64,000 nucleotides of DNA from positions 24,319 through 88,318 of the forward strand of contig JAIOPQ010000001.1 of the NCBI GenBank assembly GCA_021413825.1, read 5' to 3'. Shown one piece after another: positions 25,623 through 34,673 of the stretch. Origin of the DNA: Spirochaetia bacterium. GTDB lineage: Bacteria > Spirochaetota > Leptospiria > Leptospirales > Leptonemataceae. The number at the start of each line of letters is the position of its first letter. Position 1 is the stretch's first letter. The translations under genes were made by a program, and so were the position numbers. The notes under the pieces are model-generated. The model saw nothing but the letters and a program-made list of their open reading frames with translations. It made no database searches and had not been told where the DNA came from.

Positions 25623-28420
25623 TGATCTTTCCTCAGTTTGTACCATCCCTTCTCAACCAGCAGTTCAATAAGCGACGGAAGGAAGGTTAGGGAGACTGTG
25701 AGTGTGGCTGCAAGCCCAATACAGGCTACAATTCCCATGGACCGTACTCCCGGATGCACCGCAATCAGTAAAGCACCCCAGCCTACAAACGTGGTCAGAT
25801 TAGATGCAAAGATCGGAGGACCAATTCTCCCAAGTGCCTGAACCGCAGATCCAAGCTCCAGAGATCTGAACAACATGAAAATGCCGCTATTGATGCCATA
25901 ACCAATGATAATTGGAAATACGATGATGTTAAAGTAATTTAACTTTACGTTTCCGATGACCATGAGTCCACACATGGCAAGCATCCCTGTAATCAGGGGA
26001 ATTAATGCAATCAGACAGGACTTGAGGTTACGGAAACTGACGAGCAACAGAAGCATTACCAGCACAGACGTTCCTATGATAATCCAGCGCGACTCTCGCT
26101 GGATTATGTAGGTAAACTCCGCAACAAGCATGGTAGAGCCGGTAGCTCGCGCCACCTTCGTTGTTTTTTGAACGTCTTCCAAACTCTTGAAGGGTCGCGA
26201 TTTGAGAATCTCCTGATTCACCATGTCAGAAAACCCAAGACTCTTCAGGCTTTTCTCATCGATCCTGTTGAGTATCTCAACTGTGCCATTGATTTCATGT
26301 TCGCTTAAGTCCATTGCAAGTACGCGTTTCTTCACGTCGCTTCCTGGGAAACGCTTGCGAAGCTTCTTTTCCCAGTTGGGAATTTCGTATGCTATGCGTT
26401 GGATTGTTAGCCGCCCGATTATCGGATAGTGCATTTCACCAACCAGATTGTCCAGGCGGGCCAGGTCCTGGGCAAAATACATGCGATCTACTTCCGGATA
26501 GATGAACGTCAGCCATCCTTTAATGGGAGAAGAATCAACATTCTGAAACTGATCGCGCATACGTGGCGGAAGGTCGTTTAGAACGAACGGCTTCTCACGC
26601 GTAATTTGTAGATATTGTCCGTAGTACTGTTTAAACTCCGCGGGAATCAGGGCAGCTGGAATGTTGGTCTGTCCTGCAAAATTCTGAATCAGGGCCGCAT
26701 TCCTGAGTTGCTGCACGGCTGGCGGAACAAATGAAAATGGAGAAACGATTTGAGCTACAGTTCCCCGCAAGCGCTCATCCGGCGGTTCAAGATATTCATA
26801 GAGGGATGAAGCTTCGTCGATTGTATCCGTTGCAACTGCAAGCGGATCCCCTGCAATGTCATACCGCAGATCCATCTCTTCGCGCAGGTATTCTGAAGGA
26901 ATATCTGAGGAAAGCATGTTGCGCGAATCGTGATCGAACCCAACTCCGCGTGCAAGGATTCCAAAAAGTACCGTCAATCCAAGACTGGTGATTACAACAA
27001 TTCTTGACACTCGCGGAACATTGAATCGCGGTTTAAAAGAATCCGGTTCTGGTGAGCCTTTGCCCAGGGATTTTACAAATCCGGGAAACCATTTTTCAAA
27101 CATTACGATTTGAAGCGGCGTGAGAATGAACATGGAAAGCATAGTTACAACGATTCCGTAAGCAGAAATCGCGCCAAACTCCGAGAAACCCTTGAAATCA
27201 GATAGGATCAAGGCGAGGAATGCGGCCGCAACCGTTGCAGCTGAAAACAAAGCGGCCGGACCAGTGCGGAGCACTGTCGTTTTGATCGCGTCCATTGTAT
27301 CTTCTGATTGCCAGTATTCTTGTTTGAAACGGAATACGAAATGGATTCCAAAATCGATTCCAAAACCCGCGAGGATTCCCCCAAAAATTGCGGTGATCAA
27401 GTTCAACTTTCCAATCACGAAATACGTCAAACCGTAGGTAAGAATGATTGCATAGACCAATGAAACAAGCAGGGCCAGAATCAACCTGAATCTACGGATG
27501 AAAAATCCTAGAACGCCGGCTATTCCTAGCAGAGAAAGCACAAGAGTTGGTCTGAGCGAACTATCGATTGAATCGTATTGATCCACGTAGGTTGGATAGA
27601 GCCCGGTGAATCCAACTTCAATCCCGCGGTCCTTAAACTTCATTTCCTCGATGTGCTTTGAGATTCCAGCCATCAATTCGCGGCTTTTATTAATTTCATT
27701 CATCGAGAATGCTGGTTTTACAAGCAGCACCATCATCCTGCGGTCTGGCGAAACATAATAATCATCAATGATTTCTTTTTTGCCTACGCGGAGATACTTG
27801 GCTAGAAGATCGGACAGATCAAGATTCACCTGTCCCTGGCCCAGATCGATGAAGAACGGGTCAGCCCTCTTGATTAAATCGTCGCGCTTGATTGAAACAC
27901 GTCGTATAGCCTCTTTAAGGTCCTCTGTCTTCCAGAACAATAGGAACTTACGCTTTAGAAATTCCAGAGAAAACTTATACTGAACAAAGCGCACGTCTGG
28001 ATTTTTCTTGAGTTCGTCTGCAATTTCATCTGAAGCTTTCTTAAGCACTTGTGCTCGTGCAATATCCGCTGTTCTGGTTTTTGCGTACTCAACGTTTGCT
28101 TTCTTTACCAGAGCCTTGGCGCCAGGATCATCACCGGAACGTTTTAGCTGCCGAGCCTGCTCAACGAGCTTGTCCCCTTCATTTCGCTCAGTGTTCTTAA
28201 GCGTGATAATCAGAAAACCAGTCCCACCAACCATCGTTGTAATCTTTTTTGCGTCCTGGACGTGCGGGAGATTCTCAGGCAAAAGTTCGAGTTGATTCGA
28301 GTTAATGCTGAGCTTTGAAGTTCCGTATACAGCTACGAGGAAAAGTGCAAGCGCTACGAGCGCGCTTGCAGTGGTATGTTTAAGATAGAAATCGTAAAAG
28401 CGAATTACATACTTGGACAT
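25619..28420 (-). CDS. MMPL/RND-family lipid exporter (HpnN-like)
   Basis: 933 residues with the RND layout: one membrane helix near the N-terminus, a first large periplasmic domain (about residues 35-290), five helices (about 295-495), a second periplasmic domain (about 500-760) and the last five helices (about 770-925). Typical segments are LNLITAIFGGILAGFGIDFGIHFVFRF and IVFPIIIGYGINSGIFMLFR, the proton-relay helices of the MMPL/HpnN branch. HpnN exports hopanoids in other bacteria; here the cargo is unknown. The upstream MlaC/HpnM-like gene and downstream lipoprotein support a lipid-transport unit. Confidence 0.88.
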   Translation of the reverse strand: MSKYVIRFYDFYLKHTTASALVALALFLVAVYGTSKLSINSNQLELLPENLPHVQDAKKITTMVGGTGFLIITLKNTERNEGDKLVEQARQLKRSGDDPGAKALVKKANVEYAKTRTADIARAQVLKKASDEIADELKKNPDVRFVQYKFSLEFLKRKFLLFWKTEDLKEAIRRVSIKRDDLIKRADPFFIDLGQGQVNLDLSDLLAKYLRVGKKEIIDDYYVSPDRRMMVLLVKPAFSMNEINKSRELMAGISKHIEEMKFKDRGIEVGFTGLYPTYVDQYDSIDSSLRPTLVLSLLGIAGVLGFFIRRFRLILALLVSLVYAIILTYGLTYFVIGKLNLITAIFGGILAGFGIDFGIHFVFRFKQEYWQSEDTMDAIKTTVLRTGPAALFSAATVAAAFLALILSDFKGFSEFGAISAYGIVVTMLSMFILTPLQIVMFEKWFPGFVKSLGKGSPEPDSFKPRFNVPRVSRIVVITSLGLTVLFGILARGVGFDHDSRNMLSSDIPSEYLREEMDLRYDIAGDPLAVATDTIDEASSLYEYLEPPDERLRGTVAQIVSPFSFVPPAVQQLRNAALIQNFAGQTNIPAALIPAEFKQYYGQYLQITREKPFVLNDLPPRMRDQFQNVDSSPIKGWLTFIYPEVDRMYFAQDLARLDNLVGEMHYPIIGRLTIQRIAYEIPNWEKKLRKRFPGSDVKKRVLAMDLSEHEINGTVEILNRIDEKSLKSLGFSDMVNQEILKSRPFKSLEDVQKTTKVARATGSTMLVAEFTYIIQRESRWIIIGTSVLVMLLLLVSFRNLKSCLIALIPLITGMLAMCGLMVIGNVKLNYFNIIVFPIIIGYGINSGIFMLFRSLELGSAVQALGRIGPPIFASNLTTFVGWGALLIAVHPGVRSMGIVACIGLAATLTVSLTFLPSLIELLVEKGWYKLRKDQ

Positions 28421-28426
28421 AGTCGG

Positions 28427-29029
28427 CTATCTTCCAGCCGCTTTCTTAACTTGCGCAACCGCACTGTCCATGACTGAAAGCAGGCCAGGAATGCCTTTGG
28501 TTTTCAGCGTTGGCTGGACCTGTGCTTCTTTGTTCACCTGCATGCTTGAAGCTTGCTTCTCGTTTAGGAAATCCGTGATCACGTAATTCTCCCCAACCTT
28601 AGTCAATATCCAGGAGAATGTTAGGCGTTCTGAACCGGAATACACAACTGAAGACTGAACGCGGGCCTGATCACCGTTGATTACTGGCGGTTCATAGGTC
28701 AGGTCAATATCCTTAAAATACTTATGAACAAGGGGAAATGCTTTGTAACGAATATATTCACGAAGTTGTTTGGAAAATTTGTCCTTTTGGTCTGGTGTTG
28801 CGCGTTTTGCAAAATCACCCAGGAGAAATTCAGCCATCTGCATGGAGCCGATGCTTTCAAGCGCTCTATCCTCAAGGGCGACGCGCTCTGCTGGAGTCTT
28901 AGCTTTATCGCTGTATCTCACATTTCCAATCAAACGTTTGATTGGAGCGAGGACCTTTTGCTCGGTTTCTTCTTGAGCGTGAACTGAGATTGAAAAGATA
29001 CAAATTGCAAATACCAGGAACTTCTTCAT
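28427..29029 (-). CDS. MlaC/HpnM-like periplasmic lipid-binding protein
   Basis: 200 residues with a signal peptide (MKKFLVFAICIFSISVHA). The fold signature is that of the MlaC/Ttg2D/HpnM family: helical N-terminal half with QMAEFLLGDFAKRATPDQKDKFSKQLREYI, then the beta sheet half (ARVQSSVVYSGSERLTFSWILTKVGENYVITDFL). These proteins carry phospholipids or hopanoids across the periplasm. AGAGGGAG precedes the ATG by four bases. It is six bases upstream of the MMPL gene, the same order as hpnM-hpnN. Confidence 0.83.
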   Translation of the reverse strand: MKKFLVFAICIFSISVHAQEETEQKVLAPIKRLIGNVRYSDKAKTPAERVALEDRALESIGSMQMAEFLLGDFAKRATPDQKDKFSKQLREYIRYKAFPLVHKYFKDIDLTYEPPVINGDQARVQSSVVYSGSERLTFSWILTKVGENYVITDFLNEKQASSMQVNKEAQVQPTLKTKGIPGLLSVMDSAVAQVKKAAGR

Positions 29030-29140
29030 GTGTCTCCCTCTACGGAATCTAATATTGGATTGGACGATTCTGCAGAGAATCTAGCTCTTATTTTTGCACG
29101 CGAAAGGCTGTGGCAATCAAATTCCGTTCTAATTACAATT

Positions 29141-29974
29141 CTATCTTTTAGCCAGGAAGAGGTATCTTAGAGGGACTTCGTATCCTTCAATCGTTTTGTC
29201 GCCTGTGTCGTTGTAGAATTCTTTCATGCAAGGGAGATCTGCGAATTCAGTCCTGCTCTGTTCGTCTCTAGCATCCCAGACATCCATCATCCGGTTGGTT
29301 CCGAATCCGGAGCGTCTCAGCATGTTCTGTATGGCCACGGGTCCCGGCACCATCCAGATTCCGCCCTGCCCTGCATACTTTCCAGCGGGCACAATCATTC
29401 GTTCACCCAGATCGGCACCAAGGGTTTCAAGCACTACATATCCGCCGGGTGCAAGCGATTCGCGAAGGGCGTCCAGTAACTCGTATGGATTTTTCTGATG
29501 ATACACCACACCCATGCAAAAAATCACATCAAAGACTTGCTTTTCTTCAAGCAACCACTGATAGCCTGCACGCTTAAACGAAATTCGCGAATCTCCTAAA
29601 TCCCGCGTAATAAATTCAAATTGCTTCTCAAAGTTGACTGCAGGATCCAATCCAAGTGCCGAGGTGGCACCGGCCTCGATGGCGCGGAATAGGTAGTATC
29701 CGTTGTTACAACCTACATCGCAGACTCGCCTTCCCTTTAGCCCACCTTGCGAATCGGCAACGGCTAATGCACGTTTCCATTTTAGACTACTGTCCCATTG
29801 ACCATCGATTCGAAGTCCATGCAACTCAAATGGGCCCTTGCGCCAGGGTGCGAGTGATTTGGCCTCAATTGTGAGGCGTGAAAAATCCGCTGCATTCAGA
29901 TCGGACGGATTTCCAATCCGAATGCAGTCACCGTACTGATTACTCTTGTTTACTCTTGAGTCCAAGGCCACCAA
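29141..29974 (-). CDS. cmoB: tRNA U34 carboxymethyltransferase (CmoB-like)
   Basis: 277 residues with the CmoB pattern: WRKGPFELHGLRIDGQWDSSLKWKR, then the SAM-fold GRRVCDVGCNNGYYLFRAIEAGA, VIFCMGVVYHQKNPYELLDAL, GGYVVLETLGA and VPGPVAIQNMLRRSGF. CmoB transfers a carboxymethyl group from carboxy-SAM to 5-hydroxyuridine 34. The usual N-terminal part (about 320 residues in E. coli) is shorter here. The TTG start at 29974 overlaps the stomatin gene by 35 bases; a later TTG is possible. CmoA, which makes carboxy-SAM, is not in the window. Confidence 0.85.
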   Translation of the reverse strand: MVALDSRVNKSNQYGDCIRIGNPSDLNAADFSRLTIEAKSLAPWRKGPFELHGLRIDGQWDSSLKWKRALAVADSQGGLKGRRVCDVGCNNGYYLFRAIEAGATSALGLDPAVNFEKQFEFITRDLGDSRISFKRAGYQWLLEEKQVFDVIFCMGVVYHQKNPYELLDALRESLAPGGYVVLETLGADLGERMIVPAGKYAGQGGIWMVPGPVAIQNMLRRSGFGTNRMMDVWDARDEQSRTEFADLPCMKEFYNDTGDKTIEGYEVPLRYLFLAKR

Positions 29975-30857
29975 GCGTTTCTTTTAGATCAGCCATGTTA
30001 AGGGGTAACACAACGCGTGTGCTTGATTTGGCGAGACCTTCCATCTGCCGCAGATATTCCTGAATCAGACTGAGTCTCATGGCCTCGGCACCTCCAGGCT
30101 GACCCACTGCCTCTGCAATTTTCTTGAGTCCGGTTGCAGTTGCAATAGCGAGCGCTTTTATTTCAGATGCTTCCCCTTCCGCCTGGTTAACTGTTTTCTG
30201 TCTTTCACCTTCGGATTTATTGATCAGCTCCTGCTTCATACCTTCTGATTTGTTAATGCGCGAGGTTTTCTCACCTTCTGAACGCGCAATAGTGGCGCGT
30301 TTCTCCCGCTCTGCCGTCATTTGCTTTTCCATACTCTGTAGAATTGATTTGGGTGGAGCGATATTTTGAATTTCATATCTCAAAATATTAATTCCCCACG
30401 GTTCAGCTGCATCATCTACAATCTTGACAATCTTAGCATTGAGGGTTTCGCGTTCTTCAAACGTCTTGTCAAGTTCCAGATGGCCCAGGGCCGCTCGCAT
30501 CGCAGTTTGCGCCAGTTGAATGAGCGCATAACGGTAGTTGGAAACGTTGTATGCTGCGCGATATGGATCTTCTACCTTCATGTAGATTACACCGTCTACC
30601 TGAATCTGAACGTTATCACCTGTAATACAGACCTGAGCTGGAACATCGATTGCCTCTTCTTTAAGAGTAAGCTTGTAGGTGATTCGATCCAGGAACGGGA
30701 TCAATGAATGAAAGCCAGATCCCAGCGCCTTATGAAACTTACCAAGTCGTTCAACTAGATACACTTCCTGGGCCGGAACGATCCGGATGGAAAGTGCAAA
30801 CTTTATAAACACATAGATTCCAAAAATAATGAATATGACCATTCCTACAGTATCCAT
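29940..30857 (-). CDS. SPFH/stomatin-like membrane protein
   Basis: 305 residues. An N-terminal membrane helix (MVIFIIFGIYVFIKFALSI) leads into the SPFH domain (RIVPAQEVYLVERLGKFHKALGSGFHSLIPFLD to about residue 170), then a long Ala/Glu-rich coiled coil (KSEGMKQELINKSEGERQKTVNQAEGEA). This is the bacterial stomatin family (QmcA/YbbK) that forms membrane microdomain cages with NfeD partners. GGGAGG lies five bases before the ATG. It follows a second, damaged stomatin gene and an NfeD gene on the same strand. Confidence 0.9.
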   Translation of the reverse strand: MDTVGMVIFIIFGIYVFIKFALSIRIVPAQEVYLVERLGKFHKALGSGFHSLIPFLDRITYKLTLKEEAIDVPAQVCITGDNVQIQVDGVIYMKVEDPYRAAYNVSNYRYALIQLAQTAMRAALGHLELDKTFEERETLNAKIVKIVDDAAEPWGINILRYEIQNIAPPKSILQSMEKQMTAEREKRATIARSEGEKTSRINKSEGMKQELINKSEGERQKTVNQAEGEASEIKALAIATATGLKKIAEAVGQPGGAEAMRLSLIQEYLRQMEGLAKSSTRVVLPLNMADLKETLGGLGLKSKQE

Positions 30858-30858
30858 T

Positions 30859-31623
30859 TCAACCTCCCTGTCCTTGATTCGTAGTGGCGCCGCTTGGTGG
30901 TGCGGCTTTGGTCATTAACTCGGAGAATCCGGCCATGAATCCCTGGATATTTGCAAGTCCAACTGGAACGACAGACGTCTGCGCTTCCGTGATGATCTGG
31001 CCAAATTGTTTAATATATTCTTCTACTATACGCATCTGAACCGCGCGCGCTCCGGAAGGATGTTGCATTGCAGATGCAACCTCGCGCAGGGCTGTGGCCG
31101 TCGCTTCCGCGACCAGTTCGATTCGCCTTGCATTTCCTTCTGCTTCGTTGATCTGGCGTTGCTTATGCCCCTCTGATATGTTGATAGCTTCCGTTTTCTC
31201 ACCTTCGGAAAGATTGATCAGCGCCGCGCGCTCGCCTTCAGAATGCGCAATGTCAGCGCGCTTGTCACGCTCAGCCGTCATTTGCTTTTCCATGGTCTGC
31301 AGAATAGTTTTGGGCGGGATGATGTTTTTGATTTCGTAACGCGTTATTTTTACGCCCCAGGGAGCGCTTGCATGATCAATGGCCCTGACGATTGCATCGT
31401 TAATTCGAACCCTGTCCACAAACGTGCGGTCCAGTTCCAGCTTACCTACTTCTGAACGCATGCTCGTCTGCGCCAATTGAATCGATGCAAACTTATAGTC
31501 TTGAATTCCGTAGCTTGCAAGTTTAGGATCGAGGACCCTCATATAGAGAATTCCATCCACTTCAACTTGCACGTTGTCCTTTGTAATACAAATCTGCGGC
31601 GCAACGTCGATGACTTCTTCCAT
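30859..31623 (-). CDS. Stomatin-like protein lacking the membrane anchor (split gene, main part)
   Basis: About 254 residues from ATG at 31623 (MEEVIDVAPQICITKDNVQVE). It matches the paralogue 29940-30857 from that protein's residue of about 70 onward, including the coiled coil (SEGEKTEAINISEGHKQRQINEAEGNA). The conserved part before it (VERLGxxH...IPFLDxxxYKxSL) is missing. The true N-terminal membrane helix is present just upstream in another frame (31623-31709), ending in TAATG so that its stop overlaps this ATG. The longer track start (31758) reads through the anchor out of frame and is rejected. It is either a pseudogene made by a deletion of about 120 bases or a gene re-initiated as a soluble SPFH protein. 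Confidence 0.7.
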   Translation of the reverse strand: MEEVIDVAPQICITKDNVQVEVDGILYMRVLDPKLASYGIQDYKFASIQLAQTSMRSEVGKLELDRTFVDRVRINDAIVRAIDHASAPWGVKITRYEIKNIIPPKTILQTMEKQMTAERDKRADIAHSEGERAALINLSEGEKTEAINISEGHKQRQINEAEGNARRIELVAEATATALREVASAMQHPSGARAVQMRIVEEYIKQFGQIITEAQTSVVPVGLANIQGFMAGFSELMTKAAPPSGATTNQGQGG

Positions 31624-31709
31624 TATAACTGCTGCTGCGGCACAATAATCAGCGTGAGCCGCATAAAGAACAAAACTACGATTAGGCCAACGGCCAGAAG
31701 AAAGATCAT
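31623..31709 (-). pseudogene. 28-codon remnant: stomatin membrane anchor
   Basis: ATG at 31709 with GGAGG four bases upstream encodes MIFLLAVGLIVVLFFM followed by RLTLIIVPQQQL and a TAA stop. This is the normal N-terminus of a stomatin (membrane helix, then the VPQQ segment), cut off before the rest of the SPFH domain. The stop overlaps the ATG of the main part (TAATG). It is too short for the ORF track. It is either the 5-prime remnant of a broken gene or a tiny membrane protein coupled to the soluble part. Confidence 0.7.
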
Positions 31710-31731
31710 AGGACCTCCAGGGAATCTCGTC

Positions 31732-31758
31732 AATATAAGCCGAACGATTCAGTGTCAA
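31732..31758 (-). promoter_or_regulatory. Candidate promoter before the stomatin genes
   Basis: On the minus strand TTGACA (31758-31753) is followed after 15 bases by TATATT (31737-31732), or after 17 bases by TATTGA. It sits in the 85-base gap between NfeD and the stomatin anchor, so the stomatin genes may be transcribed separately from the dcw operon. The spacing is short for the better -10 box. Confidence 0.35.
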
Positions 31759-31794
31759 CGAATTTTGAGCTAGTTTAGCGACGGAAAAAATGAG

Positions 31795-32229
31795 TCAGTT
31801 TGCGCGTTCTACATTGAGTGTCATCTGATCACGCCTGACAATGCGAACCTTCTCACCAACAGCAATGCTTTGCGTTGCAACTGCCTTCCACGAACTCTGA
31901 TGAACATGCACACGACCAGGATTATCCGGTTCGATTGCTTCTACAACTTCCACAATCTTCCCGAGCATAACATCGTCTTCAGTGATTGCATCTTTCCGTT
32001 CAAAAGCAGGAAAGTATTTATAGACCTGGCCTCTGAAAAGCAGAAACAATCCCAGCGAGATTATGATCCAGGCGAAAATCTGAGTCACCAGATCCTGTAG
32101 CCACCCTGCGGCTATGAGAAGTCCCGTTATCACGGCGCCCACTCCAAGAAAGAGTGATACGAGGCCGGGAACCAGTATTTCTAAGAGGGCAAGCCCAACG
32201 CCGCCCACAACCCAAATAATCCAGTGCAT
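31795..32229 (-). CDS. NfeD-like membrane protein
   Basis: 144 residues with two to four membrane helices (HWIIWVVGGVGLALLEILVPG, GAVITGLLIAAGW, IFAWIIISLGLFLLF) and a C-terminal OB-fold domain (LGKIVEVVEAIEPDNPGRVHVHQSSWKAVA), the short NfeD1b type that pairs with stomatins. Its ATG overlaps the FtsZ stop (TAATG), so it is coupled to the division cluster. It probably works with the stomatin proteins downstream in membrane organisation. Confidence 0.88.
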   Translation of the reverse strand: MHWIIWVVGGVGLALLEILVPGLVSLFLGVGAVITGLLIAAGWLQDLVTQIFAWIIISLGLFLLFRGQVYKYFPAFERKDAITEDDVMLGKIVEVVEAIEPDNPGRVHVHQSSWKAVATQSIAVGEKVRIVRRDQMTLNVERAN

Positions 32230-33425
32230 TATCGCTTACGCAAGTAAGCAGGTATCTCCAGATTATTCAAATCTATTTTTCCGGAATTTCCGTACTGACG
32301 AACCACTTCTTCTGATTCATCCGGCTCTGCCTGGGTCTGAGGCAGGTAGTCTTCTGCTCCGGCCTGGCGCCTAACTGGTTGCGCAGATGGAAAATATGGC
32401 TTTCTTCCTTGCTCCGGCTTGCCTGTCTCCGGGCTTCCAGGGAAGATTGGTTTCTTGCCGGGAGCCGCTGCACGCCTAAAGCCGGTTGCAATTACTGTCA
32501 CGCGAATCTTTTCACGCAGGGCTGGATCAATAGTCATGCCAATAATAATATTTGCTGCCGGGTCCACTTTTTGTGTGATTAGCTCGCTTACATCTTTCCA
32601 TTCTTTCATGGCCATGTCTTCGCCACCGCAAACGTTGATCAGTACTCCGGTAGCGCCCTCTACGCTTTGTTCTTCAAGGAGGGCATTGTTGATAGCCTGG
32701 TGGACTGCATCGCCTACACGATTGTCGCCCATTCCTTCGCCCGCGCCCATGATTGCATCACCGGTCTCCTTCATTACAGCCTGAACGTCTGCGAAATCCA
32801 CATTGATTAGCCCGGCTTCGTTTACCAGATCGGAAATTCCGCGGACTGCACCAAGCAAAACGTCGTCTACAATTCTAAACGCAACATCCACTGGTGTGTT
32901 CTGTTCTATGACTTTGAAAATCGAATCGTTTTTGATTGTAATGAGCGTATCCACTTTATCGCGCAGACTTGAAAGTCCTTTCAATGCAAACTCGCGTCTG
33001 CGCTTGCCTTCCACCTCAAATGGAACGGTAACTACAGCAACAGTCAGGGCCTTGAGTTCGCGCGCTACCTCTGCAATCACTGGAGCTGCGCCCGTTCCTG
33101 TCCCGCCGCCCATTCCGGCCGTAATAAACACCATATCAGCACCTTTGAGCGCTTGTAAGATTCGATCGCGATCTTCTTGAGCTGCGCGTGTTCCAATTTC
33201 TGGATCGCCACCCGCTCCCATTCCACGCGTTGTCTTCTGTCCAATAGCAATGCGGATTTCTGCACGAGATTTCTTGAGAACCTGTTCATCGGTATTGATT
33301 ACAATGAAATCTACACCGCGCAGGTTTGCATCGATCATGCGATTGACTGCGTTCATTCCGCCACCACCAACTCCAACTACCTTGATCAGGGCCGGTGATG
33401 TTTTTTCGTCTACTAGCTGCATCAT
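32229..33425 (-). CDS. ftsZ: Cell division tubulin homologue FtsZ
   Basis: 398 residues. The GTPase core has [18 protein letters not shown], the tubulin signature [14 protein letters not shown] and the T7 loop [12 protein letters not shown] Pro/Gln-rich linker follows (about residues 320-380), ending in the conserved tail [10 protein letters not shown] that binds FtsA. It polymerises into the septal ring at the cell centre. AGAGGGAA lies before the double ATG. It is the last classical gene of the dcw cluster, 30 bases after ftsA. Confidence 0.97.
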   Translation of the reverse strand: MMQLVDEKTSPALIKVVGVGGGGMNAVNRMIDANLRGVDFIVINTDEQVLKKSRAEIRIAIGQKTTRGMGAGGDPEIGTRAAQEDRDRILQALKGADMVFITAGMGGGTGTGAAPVIAEVARELKALTVAVVTVPFEVEGKRRREFALKGLSSLRDKVDTLITIKNDSIFKVIEQNTPVDVAFRIVDDVLLGAVRGISDLVNEAGLINVDFADVQAVMKETGDAIMGAGEGMGDNRVGDAVHQAINNALLEEQSVEGATGVLINVCGGEDMAMKEWKDVSELITQKVDPAANIIIGMTIDPALREKIRVTVIATGFRRAAAPGKKPIFPGSPETGKPEQGRKPYFPSAQPVRRQAGAEDYLPQTQAEPDESEEVVRQYGNSGKIDLNNLEIPAYLRKR

Positions 33426-33455
33426 ATTTATTCCCTCTGAATCGTTACTAATTAC

Positions 33456-34673
33456 TTATAAATTCTCAGAAACCCAGTCCTTGAATTTCCGAACCCAGCC
33501 CGTACCGCTTGATTGTTTACGGCCTGGCTCGCGCTTCTCCATGGAGGCGGCTGATAGTAAGAGTCCAACTGCGGTTGCAAACTCAGGGCCTTCCACTCGT
33601 TCCGAAAATCCGCCCGGTGTTTGCGGCAGACCTTTGCGGGCTGCAAGTGCGAATACTTCTTCTGCAAGACCCACAGCACCCTCGACACGACTTCCGCCAC
33701 CTGTAAGAACAACTCCACCCGACAGGGAAGACTTCTTTCCGGATCGTTTGAGTTCTGCATCGACAAGTTCGAATATCTCACGCATCCGCGGCTCTATTAT
33801 AGAGGCGATTTCCTGTCTGAGCACCCAGCGTGGTGGCCGCCCGGCTAGCGCTGGTAATTCAATTTTCTCGATTGGATCGACTGCGGCGACCTGCGCTGAA
33901 CCTGAATTCTTCTTGATTGCTTCTGCAGTTTCCATTGGAATTTTAAGCCCAATGGAAAGATCCTGCGTTACATGAGTACCGCCGAGTGCAACCACGCTTG
34001 AAAACTGAACGCCACCTTCGACGAACATAATGATATCTGTGCTTCCGCTTCCAATGTCCAGGACTGCTACACCCAGATCTTTTTCACCAGGCGTCAAGAC
34101 TGCTTCTGAAGAAGCGAGGGACGACATCACCATGTTCACGATTCGAATCCCGGCCCCGTTAACTGCCTTTTTAAGATTGGTAACAGCTGTCCTTCCAGCA
34201 GTTACTATATGAACTTCAGCTTCCAGCCTAACACCCGTCATTCCGATTGGATCGCGGATTCCTGACTGATCATCCACAATGAATTCGCGCGAAAGCACAT
34301 GCAGGATATCTTGATCCGCAGGGATGCGAATGTTTTGCGCGCCCTCGATTACTCGCAGCACGTCGCTTTCAGTTACCACGCGATCTCGATTTGTGACTGC
34401 TACAACTCCGCGTGAATTCTCGCCTCGCAGATGCTTTCCTGTCACATTCACTACCGCGTCTTCTACTACAAGTCCACTCATTAGTTCGGCTTCGCGTGCT
34501 GCTTCTTGAATCGACTGAACAGTCCCTTCAATATTTACAATTGCTCCGTTTCTTACACCGCGCGATGGAGCAACACCTACGCCGTTTACCTGGATTTCAT
34601 TTTCATCGCCACGCCGCCCCATAAGGACTCGCACGTAGCTTGAACCGATATCGATTGCAGAAAATTCCCTCAT
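33456..34673 (-). CDS. ftsA: Cell division protein FtsA
   Basis: 405 residues, actin-like ATPase that anchors FtsZ to the membrane. The phosphate motifs SAIDIGSSYVRVLMG and GVAVLDIGSGSTDIIMF and the adenosine motif GGVVLTGGGSRVEGA are clear, with the SHS2/1C subdomain between. The C-terminal amphipathic helix (GWVRKFKDWVSENL) is the membrane-targeting sequence. The start overlaps the ftsQ stop (ATGA). Confidence 0.96.
   Translation of the reverse strand: MREFSAIDIGSSYVRVLMGRRGDENEIQVNGVGVAPSRGVRNGAIVNIEGTVQSIQEAAREAELMSGLVVEDAVVNVTGKHLRGENSRGVVAVTNRDRVVTESDVLRVIEGAQNIRIPADQDILHVLSREFIVDDQSGIRDPIGMTGVRLEAEVHIVTAGRTAVTNLKKAVNGAGIRIVNMVMSSLASSEAVLTPGEKDLGVAVLDIGSGSTDIIMFVEGGVQFSSVVALGGTHVTQDLSIGLKIPMETAEAIKKNSGSAQVAAVDPIEKIELPALAGRPPRWVLRQEIASIIEPRMREIFELVDAELKRSGKKSSLSGGVVLTGGGSRVEGAVGLAEEVFALAARKGLPQTPGGFSERVEGPEFATAVGLLLSAASMEKREPGRKQSSGTGWVRKFKDWVSENL

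Noticed and set aside
31624-31758. Track start of the second stomatin (MTLNRSAYIDEIPW...).
   Set aside because: This reads the membrane-anchor codons in the wrong frame; the true anchor is in the frame starting at 31709.
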